This document shows, in pieces, positions 35,078 through 44,635 of a DNA stretch of 64,000 nucleotides (the first letter of the stretch is position 1; the number at the start of each line of letters is the position of its first letter). The stretch is from positions 1,138,639 to 1,202,638 of the forward strand of contig NZ_SJSK01000002.1 of assembly GCF_004331645.1 (NCBI RefSeq). The letters run 5' to 3'. The notes under the pieces are model-generated. The model worked only from the letters and a program-made list of their open reading frames with translations. It was not told the origin of the DNA and searched no databases. A program made the position numbers and the translations under genes. Source of the DNA: Pedobacter frigiditerrae. GTDB taxonomy: Bacteria > Bacteroidota > Bacteroidia > Sphingobacteriales > Sphingobacteriaceae.

Positions 35078-35953
35078 TTAAGCGAATGATTTTATAAATT
35101 CAAGCGGAGTCTTTCCAGCCTTCTTTTTGAATAAGCGAGAAAAATAAGAGACATCTAAATAACCTAATTCTTCTGCAATTTCAGAAACAGAATAAGCGGA
35201 ATGGACCAATAACCGCTTAGCTTCAAGCATTAACCTATCCATAATTAAATCTGATGTTGTCTTGTTTAAATATTCCTTACAAATTCGATTCAAATGTCTT
35301 TCACTCATGAACATCATTTCTGCATATTGGCTCGGAGATTTTATCCTTTTGAAGTTTGCATCGATCAAATCTTCCAACTTTCCAATTTTAATCAGAAAAT
35401 TCTGATTTTTTTTATCAATCGACGTTTTTGGCAAATATAATCGCGAAAAATCAATATATACTAAATCTAACATTACAGCAATTCTTTGAAATTTCAATAG
35501 ATATTCATGCACATACTCATCGAGAATTTCAGAAAATATTTGCTCCGCTTTTTTCAAAGATTTTTCTTTCAATAAAATTAAAGGGGAATTATGCATCGAA
35601 CAGAAGAAAGGATAGTCGCGAACGTTCTTAGAGGGAAAATGCAAATTAAAAAAACTCCTGGTATGGAACAAAATATATCCATCAGCGTCTTCAGACAAGT
35701 TCCAACTGTGACTTTGTCCGGGTATGATTGCAAAAACACTTCCGGGTCCTATCTGATAGTTATTAAAATCAATATTATGAGTACCAGAACCCTTTGTAAA
35801 TATCGCTACAAAGAAAAAATCATGCCTATGTGGGGCTAAAACAAATTTATGCAAATTTAGATGTGTCCTTATGGAGTTGACATAAAAATCATCTTCCTTT
35901 CCTAAATAATTAAACTTTTCTATGTTGAATATTGGAAGTGATTTCTTAACCAT
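35078..35953 (-). CDS. AraC-family transcriptional regulator
   Basis: 291 residues. The cupin sensor has 'LAPHRHDFFFVAIFTKGSGTHNIDF' and 'GPGSVFAIIPGQSHSW' with conserved histidines; the two helix-turn-helix units are 'SPSQYAEMMFMSERHLNRICKEYLNKTTSDLI' and 'SVSEIAEELGYLDVSYFSRLFKKKAGKTPLEFI'. The gene is divergent from the PAS/HisKA protein at 36049 with about 95 bp between starts. Target unknown. Confidence 0.9.
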   Translation of the reverse strand: MVKKSLPIFNIEKFNYLGKEDDFYVNSIRTHLNLHKFVLAPHRHDFFFVAIFTKGSGTHNIDFNNYQIGPGSVFAIIPGQSHSWNLSEDADGYILFHTRSFFNLHFPSKNVRDYPFFCSMHNSPLILLKEKSLKKAEQIFSEILDEYVHEYLLKFQRIAVMLDLVYIDFSRLYLPKTSIDKKNQNFLIKIGKLEDLIDANFKRIKSPSQYAEMMFMSERHLNRICKEYLNKTTSDLIMDRLMLEAKRLLVHSAYSVSEIAEELGYLDVSYFSRLFKKKAGKTPLEFIKSFA

Positions 35954-36048
35954 ACATTAAATATACAAAAAGTCCGATTTATCCTAAAAAAAACGTTTTT
36001 TATTATTTCATAAAAAAATAATACTGCTGTAATTTGTTAAAACAAAGA

Positions 36049-36696
36049 ATGAAAACTTATCCAAGAAAGGAAATACAGACTTTTATTGATGCTTTGCACA
36101 AGTCAGATAAAGCATTGCAAGCCATATATGAGAGTACCAGGTCAATTCGTTTTATTATTGTACCTGATTATACAGTCTTGTTTTTTAACAAAAAAGCTCG
36201 TGATGAATTTCCTTCTGTATTTGGAATTGAAATTATAATAGGGATGAATTTTTCAAACCACTTTAAAAAGAATACTTTTATTGACAGTCTTGATCTCCAT
36301 TTCCAAAAATCACTTACGGGAGAGCACATCATTACAGAAAATTTAGTTGGTTCAGGGAATAACAAACTATGGTATAAAATAGACTTCCACCCTCTTATAA
36401 TTGATGGCACAACTATCGCAGTGTCAATTTCAATCAGAAATATAAACGATAAAAAAATAAAAGACCTCAGGATTAAAGAGCAAAATGCTCTTCTTAGTGA
36501 CATCGTTTTCTCACTATGCCATAGCGTTAGGGGCCCTGTCGCAACGAATTTGGGCTTATTAAGTCTTTTAGACAGACAAAAGCTCTCAGAAAAAAACAAA
36601 GAAATAGTGAGATATCTTGAAATTTCCACTAAGAACTTGGATAAAATATTAACGAAAGTAGTAGGTGATATAAATAACATAAATTTAAGCGAGTAA
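36049..36696 (+). CDS. PAS plus HisKA-like protein lacking the kinase ATPase domain
   Basis: 215 residues from the ATG at 36049; the frame opens five codons earlier at a TTG. Residues about 20-130 form a PAS-like sensor ('STRSIRFIIVPDYTVLFFNKKARDEF', 'WYKIDFHPLIIDGTTIAVSISIRNINDKK'). Then comes a histidine-containing dimerisation segment 'LLSDIVFSLCHSVRGPVATNLGLLSLLD', where H-S-V-R-G-P stands for the usual H-E-x-R-x-P H-box. The chain ends 60 residues later without N, G1, F or G2 boxes. It is either truncated or a phospho-relay/dimerisation partner without catalytic activity. Confidence 0.75.
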   Translation: MKTYPRKEIQTFIDALHKSDKALQAIYESTRSIRFIIVPDYTVLFFNKKARDEFPSVFGIEIIIGMNFSNHFKKNTFIDSLDLHFQKSLTGEHIITENLVGSGNNKLWYKIDFHPLIIDGTTIAVSISIRNINDKKIKDLRIKEQNALLSDIVFSLCHSVRGPVATNLGLLSLLDRQKLSEKNKEIVRYLEISTKNLDKILTKVVGDINNINLSE

Positions 36697-37386
36697 ATTT
36701 TATCCGTATTACCTTTGTTCCATAAAAAAGTAATTTTAAATTATCTCCTCCGTATATAGCACACCTTAGTGAGAGCGGCAATAAGCTTACCTATCCTAGG
36801 GAATCACATTTATGACCTATGTAACACAAAGGGAAGAGGGAACATTGTTCCTTCTTGGACTTTGTTATGATTTTTGTGGTCAGGCATTCTGGGCAGAAAG
36901 CGAAATCGGAGAGGGAACTGGGTTCTTTTTTATAATTCTGCGTAAAAAAGATAAGTGATGCTATTTGGCTGATTTTTGTCAAGAAATTTTTATAAATAAA
37001 AATAAAAAATTGATTAACAACTACTTAGCCGTTGGATGTGTGAAATGCAATATTCTCCACAAAGGGTATATAAATTCTAAGATTAAATTAAAAGCTAAGT
37101 ACCGATCAGCAGGAATACTTTGAACATTTAAATCGCTTTTTATTGCTTATTGAGCCCATAATTGAAGATTTGGAGCGAAAAGGTTTCATATAAAAGTGTG
37201 TAAAAATTATCAAGATTTTCATGAAGGAGACCTTGAGAAGATTATATTAGAACAAAAAAGTTGGCAAATGTGAATTGTAGGAAAATCGATCTATATTATT
37301 GTATTTCTACAAATAACATATCTTAGATTTAAATCCTATACTTAACTTGTATAAATTTTAACACAAACTCTTTTAATTTCGCTCTC
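36697..37386. other. 690-bp remnant-rich spacer ahead of the helicase operon
   Basis: No intact gene. It holds copy 2 of repeat family 2 (36963-37058), and a 33-codon frame at 37092-37193 (KLSTDQQEYFEHLNRFLLLI, then EPIIEDLERKGFI and a stop) that looks like the end of a lost gene. An imperfect inverted repeat GGGAAGAGGGAAC/GTTCCTTCTTGG is near 36829-36856. The final 60 bp should carry the operon promoter; none was identified with certainty. Confidence 0.55.
36963..37058 (+). repeat. dispersed repeat family 2, copy 2
   Basis: Same blocks and spacing as 31965-32060. It is followed 34 bp later by a gene-end fragment. Confidence 0.6.
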
Positions 37387-40300
37387 TTGAATGCCGCTGA
37401 AAACCAATCGTCTACCATAAGTCAATTTATTGAAAAATACGATCGTGGAACCGTCATAAAGGTTACGATTACGAAACTTATTCCACCTTCACAAATTATT
37501 ACCAATTTCGAGGATGGCTACATAGGCCGTATGTCCATAATAGACCTAGATTGGTCGCTCGCACAGAGTGAAGTCAGTTTTGCCTCTCTTGAAATCGGTC
37601 AGGAGTTGCAGTGCGTGATTTTGGGAATGGATCACAAGCATAAACAGGTTCTGCTCAGCCGGAAAGCCGGTTTAGTTCACCCTGCCGATACGATTGCCTG
37701 GGAGAGAGTCGGCCGTGGAGACGAATATCAGGCGAGCGTCATTTACGGCATGCACAGTAATTATCTGCTCCGCACTGCAGAAGGTCATTTTGGACTTGTG
37801 CCAAGAGAACTTTGTAGTACTTGTGATAAGCACATCAGGGTCCGTTTGACGGAAAAAATAGAATATAGCAGTTTATTCAGTTTCCTGCCGGCAGAACATT
37901 TTCGTGCCATTCCAACTGATGTAAAAAACTTTAATCCCGAATTTAGTTTTATAGAACCAGAACTGGTTTCCTACGTAGCTTTTAAAAAGAGTATTCTGGG
38001 TACCAATGCAAGTGATGAAGATCATATATTGATAAAAAAAGGCTTCGATACCGATGCTAAAATTTTTTCGCAGCGTATGTCGCTTGACTGGCCGCTGTAC
38101 ATCCAATTTGACCGGGACAGCAATGCATTTGATTTGGATTTCAAAAGTCAGGCTTATAGCTGTTTTTTTCCGGGTTCACCTTACGATAAGGCTAACGAAC
38201 AGCAATTGCTGGAAAGGCTTTCTGGCGAAAAGTATTGGATTAAGCTCAATAAATTCAAAAGTAATCGCGGGGACGGCGAATTGGTCAATGATTTTTCGCT
38301 TTACAATGAGCAAGTAAACTTTTACGGTCACATCCAGTTCGATAAAAAGAAAAAAGAAATCAAATTCAGCATCAAGAAATTTAGTATCGGTCAGGACTTT
38401 GCGGGTACAGCGGATAAGAAAAAGCAAAACACCAAGAACGGTTCATTTCAGTTTTCATCCGCAATTAACATACTTACGCCCAATGATATTGTGCCATTGG
38501 AGGTAAAGCAGGTGGAAAGTTTTGAATACATGGTATTGAAGTCGGACTGTTTTTTCAAAATCCACCAACTCAAGAAACAGTCCGGTGAAATATTGAGGCT
38601 GGAAGGGAGAACACTAACGATAATCGATAAATTTCTGGAATACCAGATGAGTTTATTAGACGAACAGCGATTCGAGAATGCCTTTGTCGATACTTATGGA
38701 CAAGTGGCTAGTAAAGGAGGGGGAATTGCAATTGAAATCACTTCCGCTATAGCCGATATTCTGGACGTTGAAGATGGCAGTTTATTAAATGTCCGGCTAA
38801 TCCAACCCTCGCTGCGCAACAGCCAGGAACAGGAACTGGCTCTGCTTAGCGATGCTAGGTTGAGCATCCAGGGTCCAAGATTTATCTTGACATTTTTAAA
38901 AGAAATTAAATTAAGCCTGCTGGACAACGGCTTTTACTTAGATAAGCGTGTATCTAAAAAACAGTTTCAGTTGCAACGTTCTATTATCCAGGATTTCCTA
39001 GAGAATAAGATCAAAATCGACCACATTGAGTCGATGCTGATTAAAGGTGATAAGATACATACGCCGCACTTAGCGCAGGTGACCTTCAAAAACCCCGATC
39101 TCCTTAGAACCGAGCAGGATCAGCCGGATAATAATCAGGTGTCGGCAGTTAAAAAGGCTATCGGCAATCAAAACATTTTCTTAATTCAGGGACCACCGGG
39201 AACTGGCAAGACCACTGTGATTGCCGAGATTATCCAACAGCTAACCGAGCAAGGAGAAAAAATACTGGTGGCGGGTCAGAACCACGTGGCTGTGGACAAT
39301 GTACTTGAAAAAATTTCAAGAGATCCGAAGCTGAATCTGCTTCGGGTTGGTAACCCCGACAGAGTCGATCCGAATCTTTTAAAATATAGTATCGATTACC
39401 TGGCTGAGGATCATAAGGTGGATTTCAGGCGGTTTTTAACCAATCAGGTTAACCTTGCCAAACAATATTTTCAATTATTGGTTCAAGGGGTAGAGACCGA
39501 AAAAATCCGGGAGCAGTTCAAAGCTTGGGTGGAGCTGTGCGCTGAACAATATGAAAAAATGCAAGCGGTTTACCGCGAAAGACATTTTGTATTTCGCGAA
39601 ACCTTGTTGATGCTAACCGCAGTGGAAATTGAAAAATCGATACGCGCACTCGAAAATTGGATTCAGTCGATCCAAAGTGAATATGAAACGCTGCTCAAAC
39701 CCCTTATCTATAGCAATGTGGATGTTGTGTTTGCCACTTGTATCGGAATTAAAACCGACCAGGTATTTAAATATTCTGCATTTAAGTTTGACACAGTAAT
39801 TATTGATGAGGCGGGTAAGGCTAATATCGCCGAGAGCCTGGTGGCTATTGAGCTGGGCAAAAAAGTGATTCTGGTGGGGGATCAGATGCAGTTGCCGCCT
39901 TATATGGACAGTGCACTCATTGATGAAAATGATCCGCAAAGTTTCCCCAGGTCTCGGTACGGTGGGGATTTTCAGCCCAAGGAAATTGAGCATGCGCTAA
40001 AGACCTCTTTTTTTGAATTTATCATTAACCGGATTCCAAAGCGCGAGTTTCCAAGGGAAAATCTGGAACTGCTTAATTACCAGCATCGGATGCATCCCAA
40101 TATCGGGGAATTTATTTCGGAAGCCTTTTATGGTGGGAAAGTTAAAATGGGGAGTCGGACACATTTAAACCATCTAGCCCTTCCCGCCCCTTTTGATAAG
40201 GAAATTATTTTTATCGATACTTCAAATGCCCAAAATCCATATGAGCAAAATGACGGGTTTTCGGCAAAGAATAATCTGGAAGCGGAATCCATCGCGGAAT

Positions 40301-41241
40301 CCATTTTACCGACGCTTTTCAATAACAGTGTGGCGCCGCAGTCCATTGCCGTTATTGCCCCTTATAAATCACAGGTGTCCAACATCAAGCGCTACATCAA
40401 TGGCGCAGCTGCCTGCACATTTAAAAATATTGATGTGTCCACGCTGGATTCCTTCCAGGGTATGGAATATGACATCATCATTTTCAGTTTCACAAGATCG
40501 GTCGATCACAGGAAAGCACAGAAAGTGGACGGAAAAAACAAGTACAGCAAGGTTGGATTCCTAGATGATGCAAGAAGGTTAAATGTGGCCTTTAGCCGGG
40601 CGAAAAAGAAACTAATCCTTATCGGAAATGCACTGACACTGGGTGACCGTCGCTCGCATTATGACGGGCTGTTTAATTATACGCAGCTTTTCAATAATCT
40701 GATTAACCTGAGCAAAAAGGAGGAGATTGGAAATTTTGTGAATATTGCGGACTTCAAGGGAAAAGGAGTATCAAGTGCTACTTCAATGTCCCTATCCGTA
40801 GGTATGGTAACCAAGGCAATAGTTAAAGGGTTGGCGCTTATGAAAACAAGTGAATATCATTTTGGGCTCTTTGTCATGATCGGCTCGCAGCAATGTCTTG
40901 CACACAAAGCTTTTAATCCAGATTTCCAGTCATTCAATCCAGGAGATGAATTAAATGTAAAGATTCTGAAAATTGAAGAACCAGGAAACCGGATATCAGT
41001 TAAAATATTACCTCCAAGTTGGGAAGATCTGGCATCAAAGCTGGTCATCGGTCAATACCTCACCGGCGAAGTGGTCATGGTACAAAAAACCTGGCTACTA
41101 GTGAGGTTTAGCAAAGAACTTGCGGGATCTTTAAGCTTTGAACCAAACAGCCAGCCAAGCGCTTTTTCGACTGGAAAAAAGGTAGAGGTTGCAGTCGAGA
41201 AAATTGATTTTTTAAAGAAACGCATCTACTTAAAACGCTAA
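37387..41241 (+). CDS. S1-domain-flanked superfamily 1 helicase (COG1112/Upf1-like)
   Basis: 1284 residues from a TTG (no in-frame ATG between the upstream stop at 37330 and here). Residues about 17-95 are an S1/OB fold ('GTVIKVTITKLIPPSQII...', 'VILGMDHKHKQVLLSRK'), with a second S1-like unit at about 110-140. The helicase core has Walker A GPPGTGKT (602-609), Walker B DEAGKA (about 807), 'YQHRMHPNIGEF' (motif IV region), 'STLDSFQGMEYD' (motif V) and 'LNVAFSRAKKKL' (motif VI, about 1065). Two more OB/S1-like units follow, the last 'GQYLTGEVVMVQKTWLLVRF' ending in 'KKRIYLKR'. S1 domains bind RNA, so an RNA or RNA:DNA unwinding role is likely. First gene of a tightly coupled five-gene operon (2-bp gap to the next). 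Confidence 0.92.
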   Translation: MNAAENQSSTISQFIEKYDRGTVIKVTITKLIPPSQIITNFEDGYIGRMSIIDLDWSLAQSEVSFASLEIGQELQCVILGMDHKHKQVLLSRKAGLVHPADTIAWERVGRGDEYQASVIYGMHSNYLLRTAEGHFGLVPRELCSTCDKHIRVRLTEKIEYSSLFSFLPAEHFRAIPTDVKNFNPEFSFIEPELVSYVAFKKSILGTNASDEDHILIKKGFDTDAKIFSQRMSLDWPLYIQFDRDSNAFDLDFKSQAYSCFFPGSPYDKANEQQLLERLSGEKYWIKLNKFKSNRGDGELVNDFSLYNEQVNFYGHIQFDKKKKEIKFSIKKFSIGQDFAGTADKKKQNTKNGSFQFSSAINILTPNDIVPLEVKQVESFEYMVLKSDCFFKIHQLKKQSGEILRLEGRTLTIIDKFLEYQMSLLDEQRFENAFVDTYGQVASKGGGIAIEITSAIADILDVEDGSLLNVRLIQPSLRNSQEQELALLSDARLSIQGPRFILTFLKEIKLSLLDNGFYLDKRVSKKQFQLQRSIIQDFLENKIKIDHIESMLIKGDKIHTPHLAQVTFKNPDLLRTEQDQPDNNQVSAVKKAIGNQNIFLIQGPPGTGKTTVIAEIIQQLTEQGEKILVAGQNHVAVDNVLEKISRDPKLNLLRVGNPDRVDPNLLKYSIDYLAEDHKVDFRRFLTNQVNLAKQYFQLLVQGVETEKIREQFKAWVELCAEQYEKMQAVYRERHFVFRETLLMLTAVEIEKSIRALENWIQSIQSEYETLLKPLIYSNVDVVFATCIGIKTDQVFKYSAFKFDTVIIDEAGKANIAESLVAIELGKKVILVGDQMQLPPYMDSALIDENDPQSFPRSRYGGDFQPKEIEHALKTSFFEFIINRIPKREFPRENLELLNYQHRMHPNIGEFISEAFYGGKVKMGSRTHLNHLALPAPFDKEIIFIDTSNAQNPYEQNDGFSAKNNLEAESIAESILPTLFNNSVAPQSIAVIAPYKSQVSNIKRYINGAAACTFKNIDVSTLDSFQGMEYDIIIFSFTRSVDHRKAQKVDGKNKYSKVGFLDDARRLNVAFSRAKKKLILIGNALTLGDRRSHYDGLFNYTQLFNNLINLSKKEEIGNFVNIADFKGKGVSSATSMSLSVGMVTKAIVKGLALMKTSEYHFGLFVMIGSQQCLAHKAFNPDFQSFNPGDELNVKILKIEEPGNRISVKILPPSWEDLASKLVIGQYLTGEVVMVQKTWLLVRFSKELAGSLSFEPNSQPSAFSTGKKVEVAVEKIDFLKKRIYLKR

Positions 41242-41243
41242 CG

Positions 41244-42608
41244 ATGGCCGTATTTAACATTGATATTGAACGATATTACCAGGAGATAAAGCAGCAAGGA
41301 AGAGAACTTAAGGGATTTTTTTGCATTCAGTACCCTGTTTATTGCATACATACAAATATCAGAGACATCTCCCCTGATGCGCTGGATGATATCGATCAGG
41401 TGATCTGTGATTTCCTGATGGCAAAACCGGATTTTAAGCCGAGTCAAATTGCAAGTTTGGTGGGCACCACCAAAACATTTATTGACCTTAGGCTCGCTGT
41501 TTTGGTGAAAGAAAAGTTCTTTAAAAAGAGCGGTCGGGCATATGTACCCACTGAAGAGGGTTTGGCTGTTTTCCAGGAACGGAAGAAAAAAAGGGAACAC
41601 GAACGCTCCTTTGACTTTTTCATAGACGGGGTAACCCTAGAGCCTTTGCCTGCAATTTTCTATACCTACTACCGCTCGAAACTGATCAGTGAACATGACA
41701 GCTATTATCATACCAATGCCGAAGGTAAAACAAGGGTAATCAAACCTTTTAACCCTGATATCGTGCATACTCCGCCCGATATGTCCAAAATCATTAAGGG
41801 TATTTTTGATATCGATAAAGAGCAACGCGAAGCGTATTCAGTGCCCTCGGGGTTGGTGGACATCGGTGAAACGGCCTTTACCAGGCAGTCTTTTCACCTG
41901 TTGATCTCCGCAAGTACTCACGGGGATAAAATGGTGAAGGAAGTGGTGGACGGTTCGGCGTTTTTCTCGCTTTACGATGGAGACAGTTATTATGAGGCGC
42001 TGAGGAAACATGTACGCATATTTGAATCGATCCTGACAAAAAAGATACGAAACCTAGTTTTTAAAATCCAGATCCCCCCTTTCCGTGAGGACCTTCAGCT
42101 TCAACCCAAGCCTGCCTTCATTTCCAACTGGACGGAGATTGACAAGTATAAGCAGGCCGAAGAACGCTGTTTTTCTTTCAGCAGCGAAGATTTGCTTAAA
42201 GTAATTGATGAGCTCTTTCAAATTAAGGATGTTTTGCCCGAGAGTGTGGTGAATACCGAAACCTCCATTGGCATCAGTTTAACCAAAGAAATGCTGATGG
42301 GTTCTCCCGATCGCAATAAGCTGATTGAAAATCTCATTCGGGAACGGGACTACCATTTGGTCAACCGCAGTGACGGAGGTGTTTTTTTGGTATACCTGTA
42401 TTACAGCAGCAAGGATGAGTTCGTGCAAAAAGTATTGCGCTTTAAAAGGCTGATCAAATTGGAGCGGCAGAACAAAAAATTTGACATGACTGATTTTCTC
42501 AGTCTTCATCCAGAGTTTTCGGGTGAACATCGGGAACTGCTCACCGCGGCCGGGGAACCGGAAATACTCGAACGGATGGATATTGCAGAATTTATGGTTA
42601 AGATTTAA
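41244..42608 (+). CDS. unknown 454-residue operon protein, winged-helix-like N-terminus
   Basis: Not recognised. Residues about 60-110 ('KPSQIASLVGTTKTFIDLRLAVLVKEKFFKKSGRAYVPTEEGLAVF') look like a winged helix with a wing closing on T-E-E-G-L. The middle contains 'FYTYYRSKLISEHDSYYHT' and conserved-looking acidic and aromatic patches; the C-terminal third is helical with 'VYLYYSSKDEFVQKVLRFKRLIKL'. No nucleotidyltransferase, cyclase or nuclease motif was found. Starts 2 bp after the helicase stop and ends 6 bp before the PLD gene, so it is an integral component of the system. Could be a sensor or scaffold. Confidence 0.8.
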   Translation: MAVFNIDIERYYQEIKQQGRELKGFFCIQYPVYCIHTNIRDISPDALDDIDQVICDFLMAKPDFKPSQIASLVGTTKTFIDLRLAVLVKEKFFKKSGRAYVPTEEGLAVFQERKKKREHERSFDFFIDGVTLEPLPAIFYTYYRSKLISEHDSYYHTNAEGKTRVIKPFNPDIVHTPPDMSKIIKGIFDIDKEQREAYSVPSGLVDIGETAFTRQSFHLLISASTHGDKMVKEVVDGSAFFSLYDGDSYYEALRKHVRIFESILTKKIRNLVFKIQIPPFREDLQLQPKPAFISNWTEIDKYKQAEERCFSFSSEDLLKVIDELFQIKDVLPESVVNTETSIGISLTKEMLMGSPDRNKLIENLIRERDYHLVNRSDGGVFLVYLYYSSKDEFVQKVLRFKRLIKLERQNKKFDMTDFLSLHPEFSGEHRELLTAAGEPEILERMDIAEFMVKI

Positions 42609-42614
42609 AAATTT

Positions 42615-44057
42615 ATGGAATTTTCAATTCAGCAATCCGATTGCTTTAAAACAGGGTTTTTCCTGCAAAATAAACAAAAAGCCGACTACTCACCATTTCA
42701 GGGTAATGATGAATTATTTCTAACACAGGAAGGTAATGCTTCCTTGAAAGAAGAAATCCTTAAACTTATTGACCAAGCGGAGCGTGTAATTAAAGTATGT
42801 AGCTTTATCATTACCGACCGTGAAGTTTTTCAGGTGCTGCTGGAAAAAGTAAAATCACGCCGAATAGCGGTTTTTGTGCTAACACAGCTCGATCCTACGA
42901 AACTTAAAAATACGATGGCGATGGCGAACCATGTTACCGACGAAGAACTTAGTGAAAATCCGGCGCATACTCATCTTTATCATATTAAGGCACTTTTTGA
43001 CCAGGGTGCACATGTCAGGGCGGCAACAACAGCCCATGCCAAGTTTCTCCTTATAGACCGGAAGATGGGACTATTAATGAGTGCGAATTTAACGACACCA
43101 TCACTAAATCTGAACACCGAAAGCGGAATATATGTGGATAATGATACGGTTGCTGAGCTCGACCGTCTATTTGATATTATTTTTCAGCACGGGACAAGGT
43201 ACAGGCAATATTTTACGGCCAGTAAATCCAAAGCTTTTGTGGTTTCGAACAATGAACACGTATCTACTGACTACCTGCTGATTAATCCCAGTGGCCGTTT
43301 GCGTTATACTTATGAGCAGCATACCCATCATTTATATGAAACCATGTTGGAGTATGTCAATCAGGCGACAGAGTACGTCTATATTTCGACTTACTCAATT
43401 GTCGGCCTGGAAAAACTTCCGGCTTTTACCAGAGCCGTGGAAGCGGCGGTATCCCGCGGGGTGAGCATTTCCATTTTCTGCAGGGGCATGAATTACCGCA
43501 GTGACCATTTAAAGAATACGCTGCTGCTGGCTCAGCTGGGCTGCAAAGTGTATGGCGATGTTTATAACCACTCCAAAGGGATTATCAATGAAAATACGGG
43601 AATGATTTTCACGGCCAATATTGACGGAAACCATGGTTTGATTAATGGCTTGGAGGTGGGTTATGTGTTAAATAAGGTGCAGCGGGCTGCTTTTTTGGAT
43701 TTTCACTTAACGCTCATTGGCAGCAGCCCTTATGTTTTTCATACACATCCTCAAAGGGCAGAGCTGTTTAAGACGTATGGAGATTATGAAGTCTTGAAAG
43801 GATTAAAGCCTCCTGTGTTTCCGGATGAGCTGGAAATTCACGGTATGAAAAGCATTCGTCTGGCAGAAGCGGACTTCAAAAGACATGCAATTTTTTACGC
43901 CAGACAACAACATAATAATTTCCTGGTAATTGGTCCTGCACTCTACCGTTGTCAGTACCAATCGGGAAAATTCACGATTCTTAGCAGAGAGGAATTCAGG
44001 ACAGACCTAGAAAAATATATTTTAAAATTCAATAACCTTAAAATCACCTTAAACTAA
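42615..44057 (+). CDS. phospholipase-D-superfamily protein with two HKD-type motifs
   Basis: 480 residues, two PLD-like halves. Motif 1 is canonical: H-A-K-F-L-L-I-D at about 141-148, followed by 'LLMSANLTTPSL'. Motif 2 is H-S-K-G-I-I-N-E at about 319-326, with Glu where Asp is usual, followed by 'MIFTANIDGNHGL'. PLD enzymes of this size without membrane segments are often nucleases (as in DISARM and Mokosh) acting as a pseudo-dimer with one active site from two HKDs. Its stop (TAA) overlaps the ATG of the next gene. Confidence 0.9.
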   Translation: MEFSIQQSDCFKTGFFLQNKQKADYSPFQGNDELFLTQEGNASLKEEILKLIDQAERVIKVCSFIITDREVFQVLLEKVKSRRIAVFVLTQLDPTKLKNTMAMANHVTDEELSENPAHTHLYHIKALFDQGAHVRAATTAHAKFLLIDRKMGLLMSANLTTPSLNLNTESGIYVDNDTVAELDRLFDIIFQHGTRYRQYFTASKSKAFVVSNNEHVSTDYLLINPSGRLRYTYEQHTHHLYETMLEYVNQATEYVYISTYSIVGLEKLPAFTRAVEAAVSRGVSISIFCRGMNYRSDHLKNTLLLAQLGCKVYGDVYNHSKGIINENTGMIFTANIDGNHGLINGLEVGYVLNKVQRAAFLDFHLTLIGSSPYVFHTHPQRAELFKTYGDYEVLKGLKPPVFPDELEIHGMKSIRLAEADFKRHAIFYARQQHNNFLVIGPALYRCQYQSGKFTILSREEFRTDLEKYILKFNNLKITLN

Positions 44058-44635
44058 TGGCAGAACAAATTCCATATCTAAACGAATGGCTAGAGCTTTC
44101 CGCGGGTGGAAACTTTCAAAAAGCGCAGGAAATTTATTTCGAAAAACTCTTTGCGGTTCTCATTGAGCAGTTCAAAGCTTCCAACGGGGATATTTTGCCC
44201 AAAGGGGGGATTCTTTTTTCGGTGCTGGGCTATTCGCCGGAACCGATTATTCTCACAGCCAAGGCGATGGAGCCCGGGGTTCATATTATTTTTACGACCA
44301 ATAATAAAAGTGAAGGAAGTATTTACCTGGAAAAATATCTGGAAGGCAACTATGAAATGGTGCTCCTGAAGGAAGAGACTTTCGCGGCAATTTACGGGGC
44401 GATGAAAGAGCAGCTGATGCTCAATCCTTCTTCGGAACTGGTACTGGATATCACTGGAGGCAAAAAATCAATGGTAGCTTCGGCGGCGATTTTCGGTAAG
44501 GACTATGGCTGCAAGATTGTGTATGTGGATTTTCGGGAGTACATCAAGGACCTGCGCAAGCCATTACCAGGCTCGGAAATCCTCAATATTGTTTATGACC
44601 CGTTAAGTGACCAACCTGAACTTTTTATATCATGA
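44057..44635 (+). CDS. stand-alone CARF-like domain protein
   Basis: 192 residues. After an N-terminal helical part, 'GGILFSVLGYSPEPIILTAKAMEPGVHIIFTTN' is the first Rossmann-like half and 'LVLDITGGKKSMVASAAIFGK' (about 129-149) is the classical CARF nucleotide-binding loop, where D-x-T-G-G-x-K contacts cyclic oligoadenylate in Csm6/Csx1/Can proteins. There is no effector domain. It overlaps the PLD stop (TAATG) and the following CARF nuclease (ATGA). It may act as ligand sensor, ring nuclease or dimer partner for the downstream protein. The name rests on the loop and fold pattern, not on a search. Confidence 0.75.
   Translation: MAEQIPYLNEWLELSAGGNFQKAQEIYFEKLFAVLIEQFKASNGDILPKGGILFSVLGYSPEPIILTAKAMEPGVHIIFTTNNKSEGSIYLEKYLEGNYEMVLLKEETFAAIYGAMKEQLMLNPSSELVLDITGGKKSMVASAAIFGKDYGCKIVYVDFREYIKDLRKPLPGSEILNIVYDPLSDQPELFIS

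Noticed and set aside
41244..42608. Cyclic-nucleotide synthase (CD-NTase or GGDEF) in the 454-residue protein
   Set aside because: Neither a G-S/G-x-x-x-D-x-D core nor a GGDEF-like motif can be found; the 'GSPDRNK' string lacks the acidic pair.
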